A stretch of DNA of 64,000 nucleotides. Source: CBDCVD01 sp965224015 (GTDB taxonomy: Bacteria > Pseudomonadota > Alphaproteobacteria > Rhizobiales > CBDCVD01). Numbering within the stretch: position 1 is the stretch's first letter; every line of letters begins with the position of its first letter. Positions 1-7,794 of this stretch are shown here, piece by piece. Location: the NCBI GenBank assembly GCA_965224015.1, contig OZ245032.1, forward strand, positions 3,286,001-3,350,000, read 5' to 3'. The position numbers were made by a program, and so were the translations under genes. The notes below the pieces were generated by a model. It worked only from the letters and a program-made list of their open reading frames with translations, made no database searches and was not told the DNA's origin.

Positions 1-1
1 A

Positions 2-877
2 TTTATTGCCCTGACCGTGTGCTTTTTTGTGCTGCGCCTGGCGCCGGGAGGGCCGTTCGATGGTGAGCGCCCGCTCTCAGAGGAAATTTTGGCGAACCTG
101 CGCGCTTATTATCATCTCGACAAGCCACTTATTGAGCAATACGGGCGCTATCTTTTTGGTGTATTGCAAGGCGATCTCGGCCCCTCGTTTACGACCATCG
201 ACTTCACCGTCGCCGAGCTCATTGCCATCGGCATGCCCTATACATTTGTTGTTGCCATTCTGGCCCTTGTCGTTTCCGTTATTTTTGGCGTTACAAGCGG
301 TGTTTATGCGGCCCTTTATCAAAACCGCCTTCCCGACTATCTGCTTGTACTGATAGTGATGATCGGCCTGGTGATCCCCAATTTTCTCATGGCGCCGATC
401 CTGCAACTTATTTTCGGCATTCACCTGGCGTGGCTTCCCGTGGGGGGTTGGAGCGATGGCAAGGCCTCGCACCTGGTCTTGCCGGTCATCGTGCTGGCTT
501 TGCCACATATTGCACGCATATCCCGGTTGATGCGTGGCGCCATGATTGAAACCCTTGGGGCCAATTTTATCCGCACGGCAAAGGCCAAGGGGATCGGCGC
601 GCGCCTCGTCATGACCCGTCACGCCATCAAGCCGGCGCTTATCCCTGTTGTTTCCTATTTGGGTCCAGCGACAGGTTATCTGTTGACCGGCTCGCTTGTG
701 GTTGAATCCATCTTTGGCATCCCTGGGATCGGCTCATATTTTATTACCGCTGCACTCAACCGCGATTATGGTATGGTGCTGGGCACGGTGATTTTTTATA
801 TGGTGCTGATTATTATTCTCAACCTGATTGTCGACGTCCTTTATGCTTGGCTTGATCCGCGGGTACGGCTACAATGA
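2..877 (+). CDS. Dipeptide/oligopeptide ABC transporter permease, DppB/OppB type (5' end outside window)
   Basis: This is an inner-membrane permease of a binding-protein-dependent peptide/nickel-type importer. The reading frame is already open at base 2, so the N-terminus lies off the window. The visible part has the family's periplasmic LRLAPGGPFD segment after TM1 and several hydrophobic helices. The cytoplasmic loop that contacts the ATPases (EAA-type, around ETLGANFIRTAKAKGIG) and a C-terminal LDPRVR end, both typical of DppB/OppB, are also visible. The stop codon overlaps the next permease start as ATGA, so the two are translationally coupled. The gene opens a four-gene set with two permeases and two ATPases; the solute-binding protein is not in the window. 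The family is clear but the substrate (peptide, nickel, opine) cannot be told from the permease. Confidence 0.93.
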   Translation, partial: FIALTVCFFVLRLAPGGPFDGERPLSEEILANLRAYYHLDKPLIEQYGRYLFGVLQGDLGPSFTTIDFTVAELIAIGMPYTFVVAILALVVSVIFGVTSGVYAALYQNRLPDYLLVLIVMIGLVIPNFLMAPILQLIFGIHLAWLPVGGWSDGKASHLVLPVIVLALPHIARISRLMRGAMIETLGANFIRTAKAKGIGARLVMTRHAIKPALIPVVSYLGPATGYLLTGSLVVESIFGIPGIGSYFITAALNRDYGMVLGTVIFYMVLIIILNLIVDVLYAWLDPRVRLQ

Positions 878-1785
878 TATTCTTTTCCAACCAGCGCGCG
901 GCACTTGAGGACGCTTTAGCGGATAACGCGCCGATCAAAGGCCGTAGCCTATCGGCGGACGCCATGCGTCGCCTTGGGGCCAACAAAATGGCTGTGGCCT
1001 CCATTGTCGTTACCGTGTTGTTGATCCTGCTTGCCCTGTTGGGACCCTACCTGATACCCCATGGTTATGAAGATCCGGACTGGAATGCCTTTCGGGTTGC
1101 CCCGACATGGGAAAATTTTCATATTTTCGGTACCGATCAGAACGGACGCGATATGTTGGCGCGCACCCTCTATGGAACCCGGGTTTCGCTTCTGGTGGCT
1201 TTGGTTGCAACCGTCGTTGCGGTGGTTATCGGCGTAACCTATGGCGCGGTTGCCGGTTACTATGGCGGGCGCACGGACGCGGTTATGATGCGCTTTGTCG
1301 ATATTATGTACGCACTTCCCTATATCCTGTTCGTTATCCTGCTCATGGTGATCTTTGGACGCAATCTGATTTTGCTGTTTGTGGGCATTGGCGCGGTGGA
1401 ATGGCTAACCATGGCGCGGATTGTCCGGGGGCAAACCCTTTCATTGAAGGAGCGCGAGTTTGTCGAGGCTGCCCGGGCGGCGGGGCAAAAACCCTTTTCC
1501 ATTATCATGCGCCATATCGTACCCAATCTCGTTGGACCTGTGGTTATCTATGCAACTTTGATTATCCCGGAGATCATTATTACCGAGAGCTTTTTGTCGT
1601 TTCTCGGCTTTGGCGTGCAGGAGCCACTTACCTCCCTGGGAACACTGATCGCCGAAGGGGGGGATGTCATGGAGGTCATGCCGTGGCTGCTGGCGTTCCC
1701 GGCGACCTTTCTGGTCGTGTTGTTGCTCGGGTTGAGCTACATCGGCGATGGGTTGCGCGACGCTTTTGATCCAAAGGACCGATGA
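874..1785 (+). CDS. Dipeptide/oligopeptide ABC transporter permease, DppC/OppC type
   Basis: Second permease subunit of the importer, 303 residues, normal for DppC/OppC. It has the N-terminal OppC extension, then one membrane span, then the hallmark periplasmic motif GTDQNGRDMLARTLYG (about residues 85-100). Five more spans follow, with the EAA loop (EFVEAARAAGQKPFSIIMRHIVPN) between them and a C-terminal GDGLRDAFDPK end. Its ATG overlaps the upstream stop (ATGA) and its own stop overlaps the downstream ATPase start in the same way, so the genes form one tightly coupled operon. OppC forms the membrane channel together with OppB. Substrate unknown. Confidence 0.94.
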   Translation: MIFFSNQRAALEDALADNAPIKGRSLSADAMRRLGANKMAVASIVVTVLLILLALLGPYLIPHGYEDPDWNAFRVAPTWENFHIFGTDQNGRDMLARTLYGTRVSLLVALVATVVAVVIGVTYGAVAGYYGGRTDAVMMRFVDIMYALPYILFVILLMVIFGRNLILLFVGIGAVEWLTMARIVRGQTLSLKEREFVEAARAAGQKPFSIIMRHIVPNLVGPVVIYATLIIPEIIITESFLSFLGFGVQEPLTSLGTLIAEGGDVMEVMPWLLAFPATFLVVLLLGLSYIGDGLRDAFDPKDR

Positions 1786-2819
1786 TGAGCGCGTTAGACA
1801 AAGAGCCGGTCTTGCAGGTCAAGGACTTGAACGTCGTGTTCGAAACCAATGACGGGCCGGTCCATGCCGTTAATGAGCTAAGCCTTGATTTAATGCCTGG
1901 TGAAACCTTAAGCATTGTCGGCGAATCCGGCTCTGGAAAAAGTCAGGCTTTTCTTGGCCTCATGGGGCTTTTGGCAAAGAACGGCCGCGCCTCGGGGGAG
2001 GCTCTGTTTGATAACCATAACCTTTTGGCCTTACCTTCCAGAGCCCTTGATCGTTATCGCGGTGGTGACATCGCCATGATTTTTCAAGACCCGATGACGG
2101 CGCTGCATCCCTCACTGCGCATTTCACGCCAGTTGACCGAAGTTCTTGAGCGCCACCAGGGGATGGACACCGCCAAAGCTTTGCAGGCCGCGGTGGCCAT
2201 GCTTGAAAACGTGGGGATCCCCGATCCCAAGCGCCGTATCCACCGCTATCCGCACGAGCTGTCGGGGGGCATGCGCCAACGGGTCATGATCGCCATGGCG
2301 CTGTTGTGCAACCCAAAAGTGCTCATAGCCGACGAGCCGACGACCGCGCTCGACGTGACCATTCAGGCCCAAATTCTGGACCTGTTCGCCAAACTGAAAA
2401 CGGACATGGGGACGGCACTTGTGCTTGTTACCCATGATCTTGGGGTTGTGGCCAGGTTGGCTGATCGTGTGATGGTCATGTATGGCGGTCGGGCGGTGGA
2501 GGTTGCCGATGTGGACACCCTGTTTACGGCACCTGGACATCCCTATACTCGGGCGCTGCTGGCCTCAATGCCGCATATTGACCGTGACGATGGAATGCTG
2601 ACACCCATTGACGGATCACCCCCGGACCTGTCTCTCCTGCCTGAGGGGTGCGCGTTCAGCCCGCGCTGCACGGAAGTTTTTTCCTTGTGCAACAATAATA
2701 TACCGGCGTTGATTACCTGCGCGCCTGGCCATGCGATTGCGTGTTTGCGCGAAGGGGAGCGGGGGATTGACCCGGCTCTTCTTACCACAACCGAGCGAGC
2801 AGATCATGAACCCGCCTAA
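1782..2819 (+). CDS. Oligopeptide ABC transporter ATP-binding protein, DppD/OppD type
   Basis: Cytoplasmic ATPase that powers the importer, 345 residues. Walker A is GESGSGKS, the Q-loop region is IFQDPMTALHP, the ABC signature is LSGGMRQRV, Walker B is VLIADEPTTALD and the switch histidine is in VTHDLG. A C-terminal extension with regularly spaced cysteines (GCAFSPRC, then CNNN, TCAPGHAIAC) matches the DppD/OppD C-terminal domain, which in some members binds an iron-sulfur cluster. The ATG overlaps the OppC stop. A second in-frame ATG follows directly, so the exact first residue is open. The stop overlaps the start of the next ATPase. Confidence 0.94.
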   Translation: MMSALDKEPVLQVKDLNVVFETNDGPVHAVNELSLDLMPGETLSIVGESGSGKSQAFLGLMGLLAKNGRASGEALFDNHNLLALPSRALDRYRGGDIAMIFQDPMTALHPSLRISRQLTEVLERHQGMDTAKALQAAVAMLENVGIPDPKRRIHRYPHELSGGMRQRVMIAMALLCNPKVLIADEPTTALDVTIQAQILDLFAKLKTDMGTALVLVTHDLGVVARLADRVMVMYGGRAVEVADVDTLFTAPGHPYTRALLASMPHIDRDDGMLTPIDGSPPDLSLLPEGCAFSPRCTEVFSLCNNNIPALITCAPGHAIACLREGERGIDPALLTTTERADHEPA

Positions 2820-3828
2820 CGCTCGTTTGTTACTGGAGGTGAAGGGCCTTGGCAAAACATTTCATGTGCCGCGTGCGGGATTGTGGCGCGGTACGTTGCC
2901 ACTGCACGCGGTGCGCGAGGTCTCCTTTACCCTTGATGCTGGCGAAACCCTGGGAATTGTCGGTGAAAGCGGGTGCGGCAAGTCGACCCTGGGGCGATCT
3001 CTCCTGCGCCTCATTGAGCCCAGCCAGGGGCATATTCTGTGGCTCGGGCGTGATGTTACGCAACTGCCGATCGGCGAATTTCGCTCCTTGCGGCGCGACA
3101 TGCAGATCATCTTTCAGGACCCGGTGGCATCGCTCGACCCGCGGATGACCGTATTTCAGATCATATCGGAGCCGCTGCGCACCTTTGAGCCGCACCTATC
3201 CAGAGCCGAGCGGCGCGCGCGTGTTGAACAGATCATGCAGCGGGTCGGGCTTCTGGCGCCCATGATCAATCGCTACCCGCACGAGTTTTCTGGTGGACAG
3301 GCGCAGCGGATCGGTATTGCCCGCGCTATTGTGACCCGTCCCAAGTTGATCGTCTGTGATGAGCCCGTCTCGGCACTCGACGTTTCCATTCAGGCCCAGA
3401 TCATCAACCTGCTGGCTCGCCTTAAGCAGGAAATGGGGCTGACACTGCTGTTTATAAGCCATGACCTGTCGGTGGTGCGCCATATTAGCGACCGGATCAT
3501 GGTCCTTTACATGGGACAGGTTGTGGAGGTGGCCAAAAAGAGCACTTTGTTCGCGCAACCGCGCCACCCTTACACCAAGGCGCTGTTGTCGGCGGTGCCG
3601 CGTCCTGATCCCAGGTATGCCAGACAAGAAAGGCGAATCATCCTGAAAGGGGAAATCCCGTCACCCCTGGATCCCCCATCGGGTTGTGCGTTTCGCAGCC
3701 GCTGTGTTTACGCTGAAGATACCTGCGCCGCGCGTCCTCCCGCCCTTGATCCGCACGCCCCCGGCCATGACGTGGCATGTCATTTTCATGAAAGAATCGC
3801 ACAAGCAACTGCGATAGACGCAAAGTGA
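2806..3828 (+). CDS. Oligopeptide ABC transporter ATP-binding protein, DppF/OppF type
   Basis: Partner ATPase of the importer, about 340 residues. It has Walker A GESGCGKST, Q-loop IFQDPVASLDPR, signature FSGGQAQRIGIARAI, Walker B LIVCDEPVSALD and the H-loop ISHDLS. It also has the OppF-type cysteine-containing tail (GCAFRSRC, then DTC, HDVACHF). The frame is open further upstream, but the ATG at 2806 (MNPPNARLL) is preferred because it overlaps the OppD stop by 14 bases and begins where the family's N-terminus begins. It is the last gene of the operon; an A repeat starts 8 bases after its stop. Confidence 0.93.
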   Translation: MNPPNARLLLEVKGLGKTFHVPRAGLWRGTLPLHAVREVSFTLDAGETLGIVGESGCGKSTLGRSLLRLIEPSQGHILWLGRDVTQLPIGEFRSLRRDMQIIFQDPVASLDPRMTVFQIISEPLRTFEPHLSRAERRARVEQIMQRVGLLAPMINRYPHEFSGGQAQRIGIARAIVTRPKLIVCDEPVSALDVSIQAQIINLLARLKQEMGLTLLFISHDLSVVRHISDRIMVLYMGQVVEVAKKSTLFAQPRHPYTKALLSAVPRPDPRYARQERRIILKGEIPSPLDPPSGCAFRSRCVYAEDTCAARPPALDPHAPGHDVACHFHERIAQATAIDAK

Positions 3829-3835
3829 AGGGATA

Positions 3836-3936
3836 TACCAGGGGGGCCAGACAAGGGCTCATGGATTAGCGTCAAAACGGTGTGTTATCAAGGCGGTACA
3901 CAAGTTGGCGTGTACATAAAGCCCATACCGCTGGTA
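3836..3936 (-). repeat. A element, full copy 1
   Basis: This is a 101-bp dispersed intergenic repeat, in reverse orientation. It runs between TACCA and TGGTA ends and carries the family's internal core (reverse complement of CACGCC..TGGTGTAC..CCTTGATAACAC..GACGCTAATCCATGAG). The flanking triplets are ATA and TAA, so the usual 3-bp duplication is not intact here. It borders the first parS cassette. Confidence 0.85.
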
Positions 3937-4055
3937 TAATCTGTCATTACATGGGTAAGGGCCCGAGGTATCGAGTCCATAGCCTATAGGCTATACCCCA
4001 TAATGTTTCACGTGAAACATTTCGGTTTCTTATCGAAAAGCCTATACCACTGGTA
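3937..4055. repeat. parS cassette 1 (about 108 bp, then an 11-bp A remnant)
   Basis: This spacer resembles 11750-11859. Both begin right after an A element with TAATCTGT, continue with ATTACA and a GGGCCCG block, and then have a CTATAGGC-rich stretch, the parS palindrome and TTTC.GTTTCTTAT. Here it ends in TACCACTGGTA (4045-4055), which looks like a minimal A-element remnant. The TTA following it is the rpmG stop codon read on the other strand. Two copies of such a cassette with A sequence on both sides suggest duplication or transposition as a unit. Confidence 0.7.
4004..4019. promoter_or_regulatory. parS: parS site 1 (ParB/Spo0J binding palindrome)
   Basis: TGTTTCACGTGAAACA is a perfect 16-bp palindrome and exactly matches the well-established bacterial parS consensus. 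It is extended by A/T pairs to a 20-bp perfect palindrome (4002-4021). ParB nucleates on such sites to load SMC and to guide origin segregation. The parA/parB genes are not in the window. Sites of this kind usually cluster near the replication origin. Confidence 0.9.
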
Positions 4056-4223
4056 TTATTTGATTTTCGCTTCTTTGAACGCAACATGCTTGCGAACCAC
4101 GGGATCGTATTTTTTGATCACCATTTTTTCAGTCATGTTGCGGGCGTTCTTTTTGGTCACGTAGTAATAGCCCGTATCAGCAGTGCTAACGAGTTTGATT
4201 TTGGTCGTTGCAGATTTGGCCAT
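4056..4223 (-). CDS. rpmG: 50S ribosomal protein L33
   Basis: A 55-residue protein, MAKSATTKIKLVS... ending KEAKIK, carries the complete L33 pattern: the lysine-rich start, GYYYVTKKNARN, EKMVIKKYDPVVRKHV. This is the cysteine-free (zinc-independent) form of L33. It is a component of the large ribosomal subunit near the E site. The length equals the family norm, so the gene is intact although it sits between repeats. Its TAA stop is read from the TTA triplet directly next to an A-element remnant. Confidence 0.95.
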   Translation of the reverse strand: MAKSATTKIKLVSTADTGYYYVTKKNARNMTEKMVIKKYDPVVRKHVAFKEAKIK

Positions 4224-4307
4224 GGGGTCGGTCTCTTTGTCTCGCGTTCCCGTGTATGAAAGCAGCCCCCTTTATACCAGTCACCACGGTATTGGGTCAA
4301 CGGATTA

Positions 4308-4407
4308 TACCAGCGGTATGGGCTTTATGTACACGCCAACTTGTGTCCGCCTTGATAACACGCCTCTTTGACGCTAATCCATGGGTCATTGTCAAGGGCC
4401 CTTGGTA
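4308..4407 (+). repeat. A element, full copy 2
   Basis: 100-bp copy in forward orientation, TACCAGCGGTA ... CCCTTGGTA, flanked on both sides by TTA. The matching triplets fit a 3-bp target-site duplication. It lies between the divergent upstream end of rpmG and the 3' end of the aminotransferase gene. Confidence 0.88.
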
Positions 4408-4441
4408 TTATTCCGGGCAATCGTCCAACAGGCCGATACAA

Positions 4442-5659
4442 TCAACCGTTTTGATGGTTGATCCAGTTATACAGCCGGTCCATGCCCTTGGTTACGGTGT
4501 CCGGGCCCGCGGCAAAGCAGACACGAAAAAACGCCTCACCGCCAGGCCCAAACGCGGAGCCAGGCGCCAGGCCAACCCCGGCTTCGGTTATCATACGTCG
4601 GGCGCAGGCCATGGTGTCATGCACCCCATCGATAGAGAAAAAGCCATAAAATGCCCCATCGGGCTCCCTGTAACGCACGTTGGGCAAACGCGCCATCGTC
4701 TCGCTAACAATGCGCCGCCCCTGGCGTGCGCGTTCAATTTGTGCGGCAAGCCAGTCCTCGCCCGTGTTAAGGGCCGCACAGGCGCCGCGCTGAACAAAGA
4801 CCGCCACCCCGGAGGTCGCATACTGAATCATGTCCTCAAGTGTATTGCCCAGTTCGGCCGGCGCCCGCAGCCACCCGACGCGCCAACCGGTCATGGCCCA
4901 GTTCTTGGAAAATGTATTGACAAACAGCACCCGATCGTCGTCCGCCATCACATCATAAAACGAAGGCGCCCGGGCCCCACGATCACCATTGCCACCATAG
5001 AAAAAACGGTTGTAGACCTCGTCAGCAATAATCCACAGGCCGTGCTTGCGGGCAAACGAGAGAATATCACGCAGCCCCTCATGACTGGCCGTCCAGCCCG
5101 TGGGATTGGCCGGGGATGTGAGAAAAATCGCCCGGGTCTGCCCGTTACACAGATCAAACATGTGGCCAAGATCCGGCTCCCAGCCGCGATTGCCAAACGG
5201 CGCCGGCGCACAGCGCGGTGTGATGCCCAATAAGCCCGCAGCCGCAATCGAGTTCGGCCAGCCGGGGGTCGCGATAACCACGTTGTCTCCCGCACCCGCG
5301 ACCAGCCCCAACGCGATCTGCACCGCACTCATGCCGCCACAGGTGATAAAAAACTGATCTTCATGAAAGCGAGCGCCGTAGAGGCCCTCATGGTAGGCGA
5401 CCAGGGCCCGACGCAACTCCACGATCCCGCGCTGGTCCGTATAAAAGGTCTCCCCCGCCGCAAGAGACGCCGAAGCCGCATCACAAATAAAATCCGGGGT
5501 GGGCAATTCCCCCTCACCAACCCATAAGGGGATCAGGTCGTCAGGTCCGTGATCCTGGCCAAAGCGCGCAATGTCCACCAGTTCGCTGGGCAACATTGCC
5601 GCTGCGGGGGCGCTGATGGCCGAAAACAGTGGTGAGGGGCTTGCCGACAGCTGAGACAT
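4442..5659 (-). CDS. PLP-dependent class I/II aminotransferase
   Basis: Cytosolic fold-type I aminotransferase of about 405 residues. Visible features are the substrate loop LPTPDFICDAA, a GGMSAVQIAL cofactor-binding segment, SPANPTGW (the family's NPTG motif), ADEVYNRF with the PLP-contacting Asp and Tyr, NTFSKNWAMTGWRVGW with the Schiff-base lysine, and FFRVCFA with the carboxylate-binding Arg near the C-terminus. The ATG at 5659 (MSQLSAS) is chosen over the one four codons upstream because GGAGGG sits just ahead of it. It stands alone between repeats, so context does not help with substrate; aspartate or aromatic aminotransferase are both possible. Confidence 0.9.
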   Translation of the reverse strand: MSQLSASPSPLFSAISAPAAAMLPSELVDIARFGQDHGPDDLIPLWVGEGELPTPDFICDAASASLAAGETFYTDQRGIVELRRALVAYHEGLYGARFHEDQFFITCGGMSAVQIALGLVAGAGDNVVIATPGWPNSIAAAGLLGITPRCAPAPFGNRGWEPDLGHMFDLCNGQTRAIFLTSPANPTGWTASHEGLRDILSFARKHGLWIIADEVYNRFFYGGNGDRGARAPSFYDVMADDDRVLFVNTFSKNWAMTGWRVGWLRAPAELGNTLEDMIQYATSGVAVFVQRGACAALNTGEDWLAAQIERARQGRRIVSETMARLPNVRYREPDGAFYGFFSIDGVHDTMACARRMITEAGVGLAPGSAFGPGGEAFFRVCFAAGPDTVTKGMDRLYNWINHQNG

Positions 5660-5675
5660 GAGGCCCTCCATGAGG

Positions 5676-5731
5676 CTAGAGCGTGTCAGATCTCAATAGA
5701 ATCAATTCTGTTTCTCGATTGGCGGACGCCC
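5676..5731 (+). repeat. C element copy
   Basis: Short dispersed sequence that begins CTAGAGCGTGTCAG and ends with a CTGTTTCTCGATTGGCGGACGC-like block. Relatives are at 27485-27541, 46464-46538 and 46883-46933, with fragments at 9132 and 42794. It sits directly upstream of the aminotransferase start and runs straight into a B element. Confidence 0.75.
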
Positions 5732-5907
5732 TGAAATCTACAGCAAAATGCGAGGAAGATACGGGCATGCCCATGACTCCAATTAATACCAGCGGTATTG
5801 GCTTCATAGACACGCCGACTGGTGTTCCGCCTTGATAACATACTTGCTTGACGCTAATCCATGAGTCATTGTCAAGGACCCTTGGTATAAATGCATTTTG
5901 CTATAGG
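5732..5907 (+). repeat. B element (3' hairpin half) split by an A element
   Basis: The B sequence CTGAAATCTACAGCAAAATGCG ... CTCCAATTAA is interrupted at TAA by the A copy at 5787-5887. It resumes as ATGCATTTTGCTATAG. Removing A and one TAA restores a standard B 3' hairpin with CAAAATGCG/CGCATTTTG-type arms (one arm has a C-to-T change). This shows that A inserted into a pre-existing B. Confidence 0.8.
5787..5887 (+). repeat. A element, full copy 3 (inserted in a B element)
   Basis: 101-bp forward copy with TAA on both sides. Its insertion point is the CAATTAA/ACGC position of the B consensus, the same point used by the tandem A pair at 52 kb. Confidence 0.9.
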
Positions 5908-5929
5908 CGGTGTTTTGTGGAGGCAATAA

Positions 5930-6030
5930 TACCAGCGGTATTGGCTTTATAGACACGCTGACTGGTGTACTGCCTTGATAACACACCTCTTTGACGCTAA
6001 TCCATGAGTCATTGTTAAAAACCCTTGGTA
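5930..6030 (+). repeat. A element, full copy 4
   Basis: 101-bp forward copy with TAA on both sides, 42 bases after the previous copy and in the same orientation. It lies just beyond the 3' end of mscL and could be transcribed as part of the mscL 3' region in antisense orientation. Confidence 0.9.
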
Positions 6031-6060
6031 TAAGATCGCCGACAAAACGAAAAAAAGCGC

Positions 6061-6468
6061 TTATGCCTTTTTCAGCAGGTCGCGGATTTCCTCAAGCAGG
6101 ACTTCCTCGCGCGGCGGATCCTTGGGCGCGGCCTCCTCCTCACGCTTGAGACGGTTCATGCCACGCACCAGCACGAACAAGATAAACGCCACAATCAAAA
6201 AGGCGAGCAGTGCGTTGATAAACAGGCCAATGTTCAGGGTAACCGCGCCCGCTTCCTTGGCCTCGGCGACGGTATTATAGGCGCCATCCCCGACAAGGAC
6301 GTAGAACCAGTTCGAGTAGTCAACGCTGAAAAACGTACTGACAATCGGCATGAATATATCGGCCACGAGTGATGATACCACAGTACCAAACGCGGCACCA
6401 ATGATAATGCCGACGGCCATGTCCACCATATTTCCTTTGATGGCAAATTCCTTGAATTCCTTAAACAT
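6061..6468 (-). CDS. mscL: Large-conductance mechanosensitive channel MscL
   Basis: Homopentameric inner-membrane channel that opens under membrane tension to release solutes during osmotic downshock. The N-terminal amphipathic helix MFKEFKEFAIKGNMVDMAVG and TM1 (IIIGAAFGTVVSSLVADIFMP) are typical. A periplasmic loop follows (FFSVDYSNW...), then TM2 (LNIGLFINALLAFLIVAFILFVLVRGMNRL) and a charged cytoplasmic helix ending EEVLLEEIRDLLKK. The ATG at 6468 matches the family start; the frame is open four codons further upstream. About 135 residues, the usual size. Flanked on both sides by A elements, so it probably forms its own transcription unit. Confidence 0.96.
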   Translation of the reverse strand: MFKEFKEFAIKGNMVDMAVGIIIGAAFGTVVSSLVADIFMPIVSTFFSVDYSNWFYVLVGDGAYNTVAEAKEAGAVTLNIGLFINALLAFLIVAFILFVLVRGMNRLKREEEAAPKDPPREEVLLEEIRDLLKKA

Positions 6469-6490
6469 TGTTCGCTCCATTTTCGTATAA

Positions 6491-6590
6491 TACCAAGGGT
6501 CCTTGACAATGACTCATGGATTAGCGTCAGGTAAGTGTGTTATCAAGGCAGGACACCAGACGGCGTGTCTATTAGCCCATACCGCTGGTA
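6491..6590 (-). repeat. A element, full copy 5
   Basis: 100-bp reverse-orientation copy between TAA triplets, in the intergenic region between mscL (minus) and the YggT gene (plus). Both promoters must therefore lie within or around this repeat. Confidence 0.9.
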
Positions 6591-6684
6591 TAATCGATTG
6601 ATTCGATAAACGGGAATTTACGCAAATTGGCCATAGTTGTCTGTGAAAAAATGCATTCGTGACAACAAACCAGTGGAGCTATCT

Positions 6685-6984
6685 ATGGTTGTAGCCGTTC
6701 TCCAAACGCTCTCTTACGCGCTCAGTATATATTGGTGGATAGTCATTTTTTCAGCCATATTTTCATGGCTTTACGCCTTTAATGTTGTTAACCCCCACAA
6801 CCAGTTTGTGGGTATGATCGGGCGTGCACTTTATCAGTTGACCGAGCCGGCGCTGCGCCCCATTCGCCGCATCGTTCCGCTCATGGGCAACATTGACATC
6901 TCGCCTCTGGTTTTGCTGGTGGCCATTTTTTTCCTGCAGCGGGTTATCTGGAACAGCCTGATCCCCATGGCCGTGGGCGTTTAG
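6685..6984 (+). CDS. YggT family membrane protein
   Basis: Small integral membrane protein, 99 residues from the preferred ATG. That ATG has GTGGAG six bases upstream; the frame is open a further 16 codons but those look non-coding. The family signature is clear: two hydrophobic hairpins with SWLYAFNVVNPHN in the first loop, LTEPALRPIRRIVP between them and SPLVLLVAIFFLQRVIW in the last helix. YggT proteins are widespread in bacteria and chloroplasts (CCB3/YlmG). They have been linked to nucleoid or division-site distribution and osmotic tolerance, but the biochemical role is unsettled. It converges on lolD. Confidence 0.92.
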   Translation: MVVAVLQTLSYALSIYWWIVIFSAIFSWLYAFNVVNPHNQFVGMIGRALYQLTEPALRPIRRIVPLMGNIDISPLVLLVAIFFLQRVIWNSLIPMAVGV

Positions 6985-7029
6985 CGTTATCGCATCCATG
7001 CGGCTATATTGGTTTTAACGCCCATCACA

Positions 7030-7794
7030 TCATTCTTCGTTCCCGTTCACAGGATAAAGGCGCCCTCGGCGCAGGGTGACAACCCGATCCATGCGCTCGG
7101 CCATATCCAGATTGTGGGTGGCGACCAGCGCCGCAAGCCCCGCCGATGCTACCAATTGCATGAGCGCTCCAAAGACATGATCCGCCGTCTCTGGATCCAG
7201 ATTGCCGGTGGGCTCGTCCGCAAGCAGCACGGCAGGTGCGTTGGCAACAGCACGCGCCACCGCCACACGCTGCTGCTCACCGCCAGAAAGCTCCGCGGGG
7301 CGATGCCCTGCACGTGCGTCCACCTTTAAATAGGCAAGCAGTTCGTTTGCGCGCGCGCGCGCAACCTTGCGAGAAACCCCGGCGATCATCTGCGGCAACA
7401 TAACGTTTTCCAGCGCGGAAAACTCCGGCAACAGATGGTGAAACTGATAAACAAACCCGACCGTATGGCGGCGCAACGCCGTGCGCTTGGTATCGTTCAT
7501 GCCGTTACAGGCTTGATCTTGAAGAAAAACTTCCCCACTGCTGGGGCGATCAAGAAGCCCAGCAATATGCAGAAGTGTTGATTTTCCCGCTCCCGACGGC
7601 GCGATCAAAGCCACGCATTCGCCGCGCCTGATAGCCATATCCGCGCCCATCAGAATGTCAAGTTGTCCCCGCACCGTGGTGTAACTTTTGTGAATGTCGC
7701 GCAAAGCCAGGACAGCATCGGTATCCACAGCCTGCCTCGCCTTTGCAGAGCCTGGCGTATCGTGGTGCGGCGCGGGTGACGCAGGCTTATTCAT
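7030..7794 (-). CDS. lolD: Lipoprotein-releasing ABC transporter ATPase LolD
   Basis: ATPase of the LolCDE-type complex, which extracts mature lipoproteins from the inner membrane and hands them to LolA. 254 residues, with Walker A APSGAGKST, signature LSGGEQQRVAVARA, Walker B VLLADEPTGNLD and H-loop ATHN. The MacB/LolD-type Q-loop neighbourhood FVYQFHHLLPEFSALENVMLP is also present. An extra ~28-residue polar N-terminus precedes the ATPase fold. The start overlaps the 3' end of the permease gene by eight bases, as expected for a lolCD operon. Confidence 0.93.
   Translation of the reverse strand: MNKPASPAPHHDTPGSAKARQAVDTDAVLALRDIHKSYTTVRGQLDILMGADMAIRRGECVALIAPSGAGKSTLLHIAGLLDRPSSGEVFLQDQACNGMNDTKRTALRRHTVGFVYQFHHLLPEFSALENVMLPQMIAGVSRKVARARANELLAYLKVDARAGHRPAELSGGEQQRVAVARAVANAPAVLLADEPTGNLDPETADHVFGALMQLVASAGLAALVATHNLDMAERMDRVVTLRRGRLYPVNGNEE

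Noticed and set aside
4208..5233. Long plus-strand open frame (341 codons) opposite the aminotransferase gene
   Set aside because: It covers the antisense of a clear aminotransferase and has no recognisable domain; it starts inside the antisense of rpmG and runs through an A repeat.
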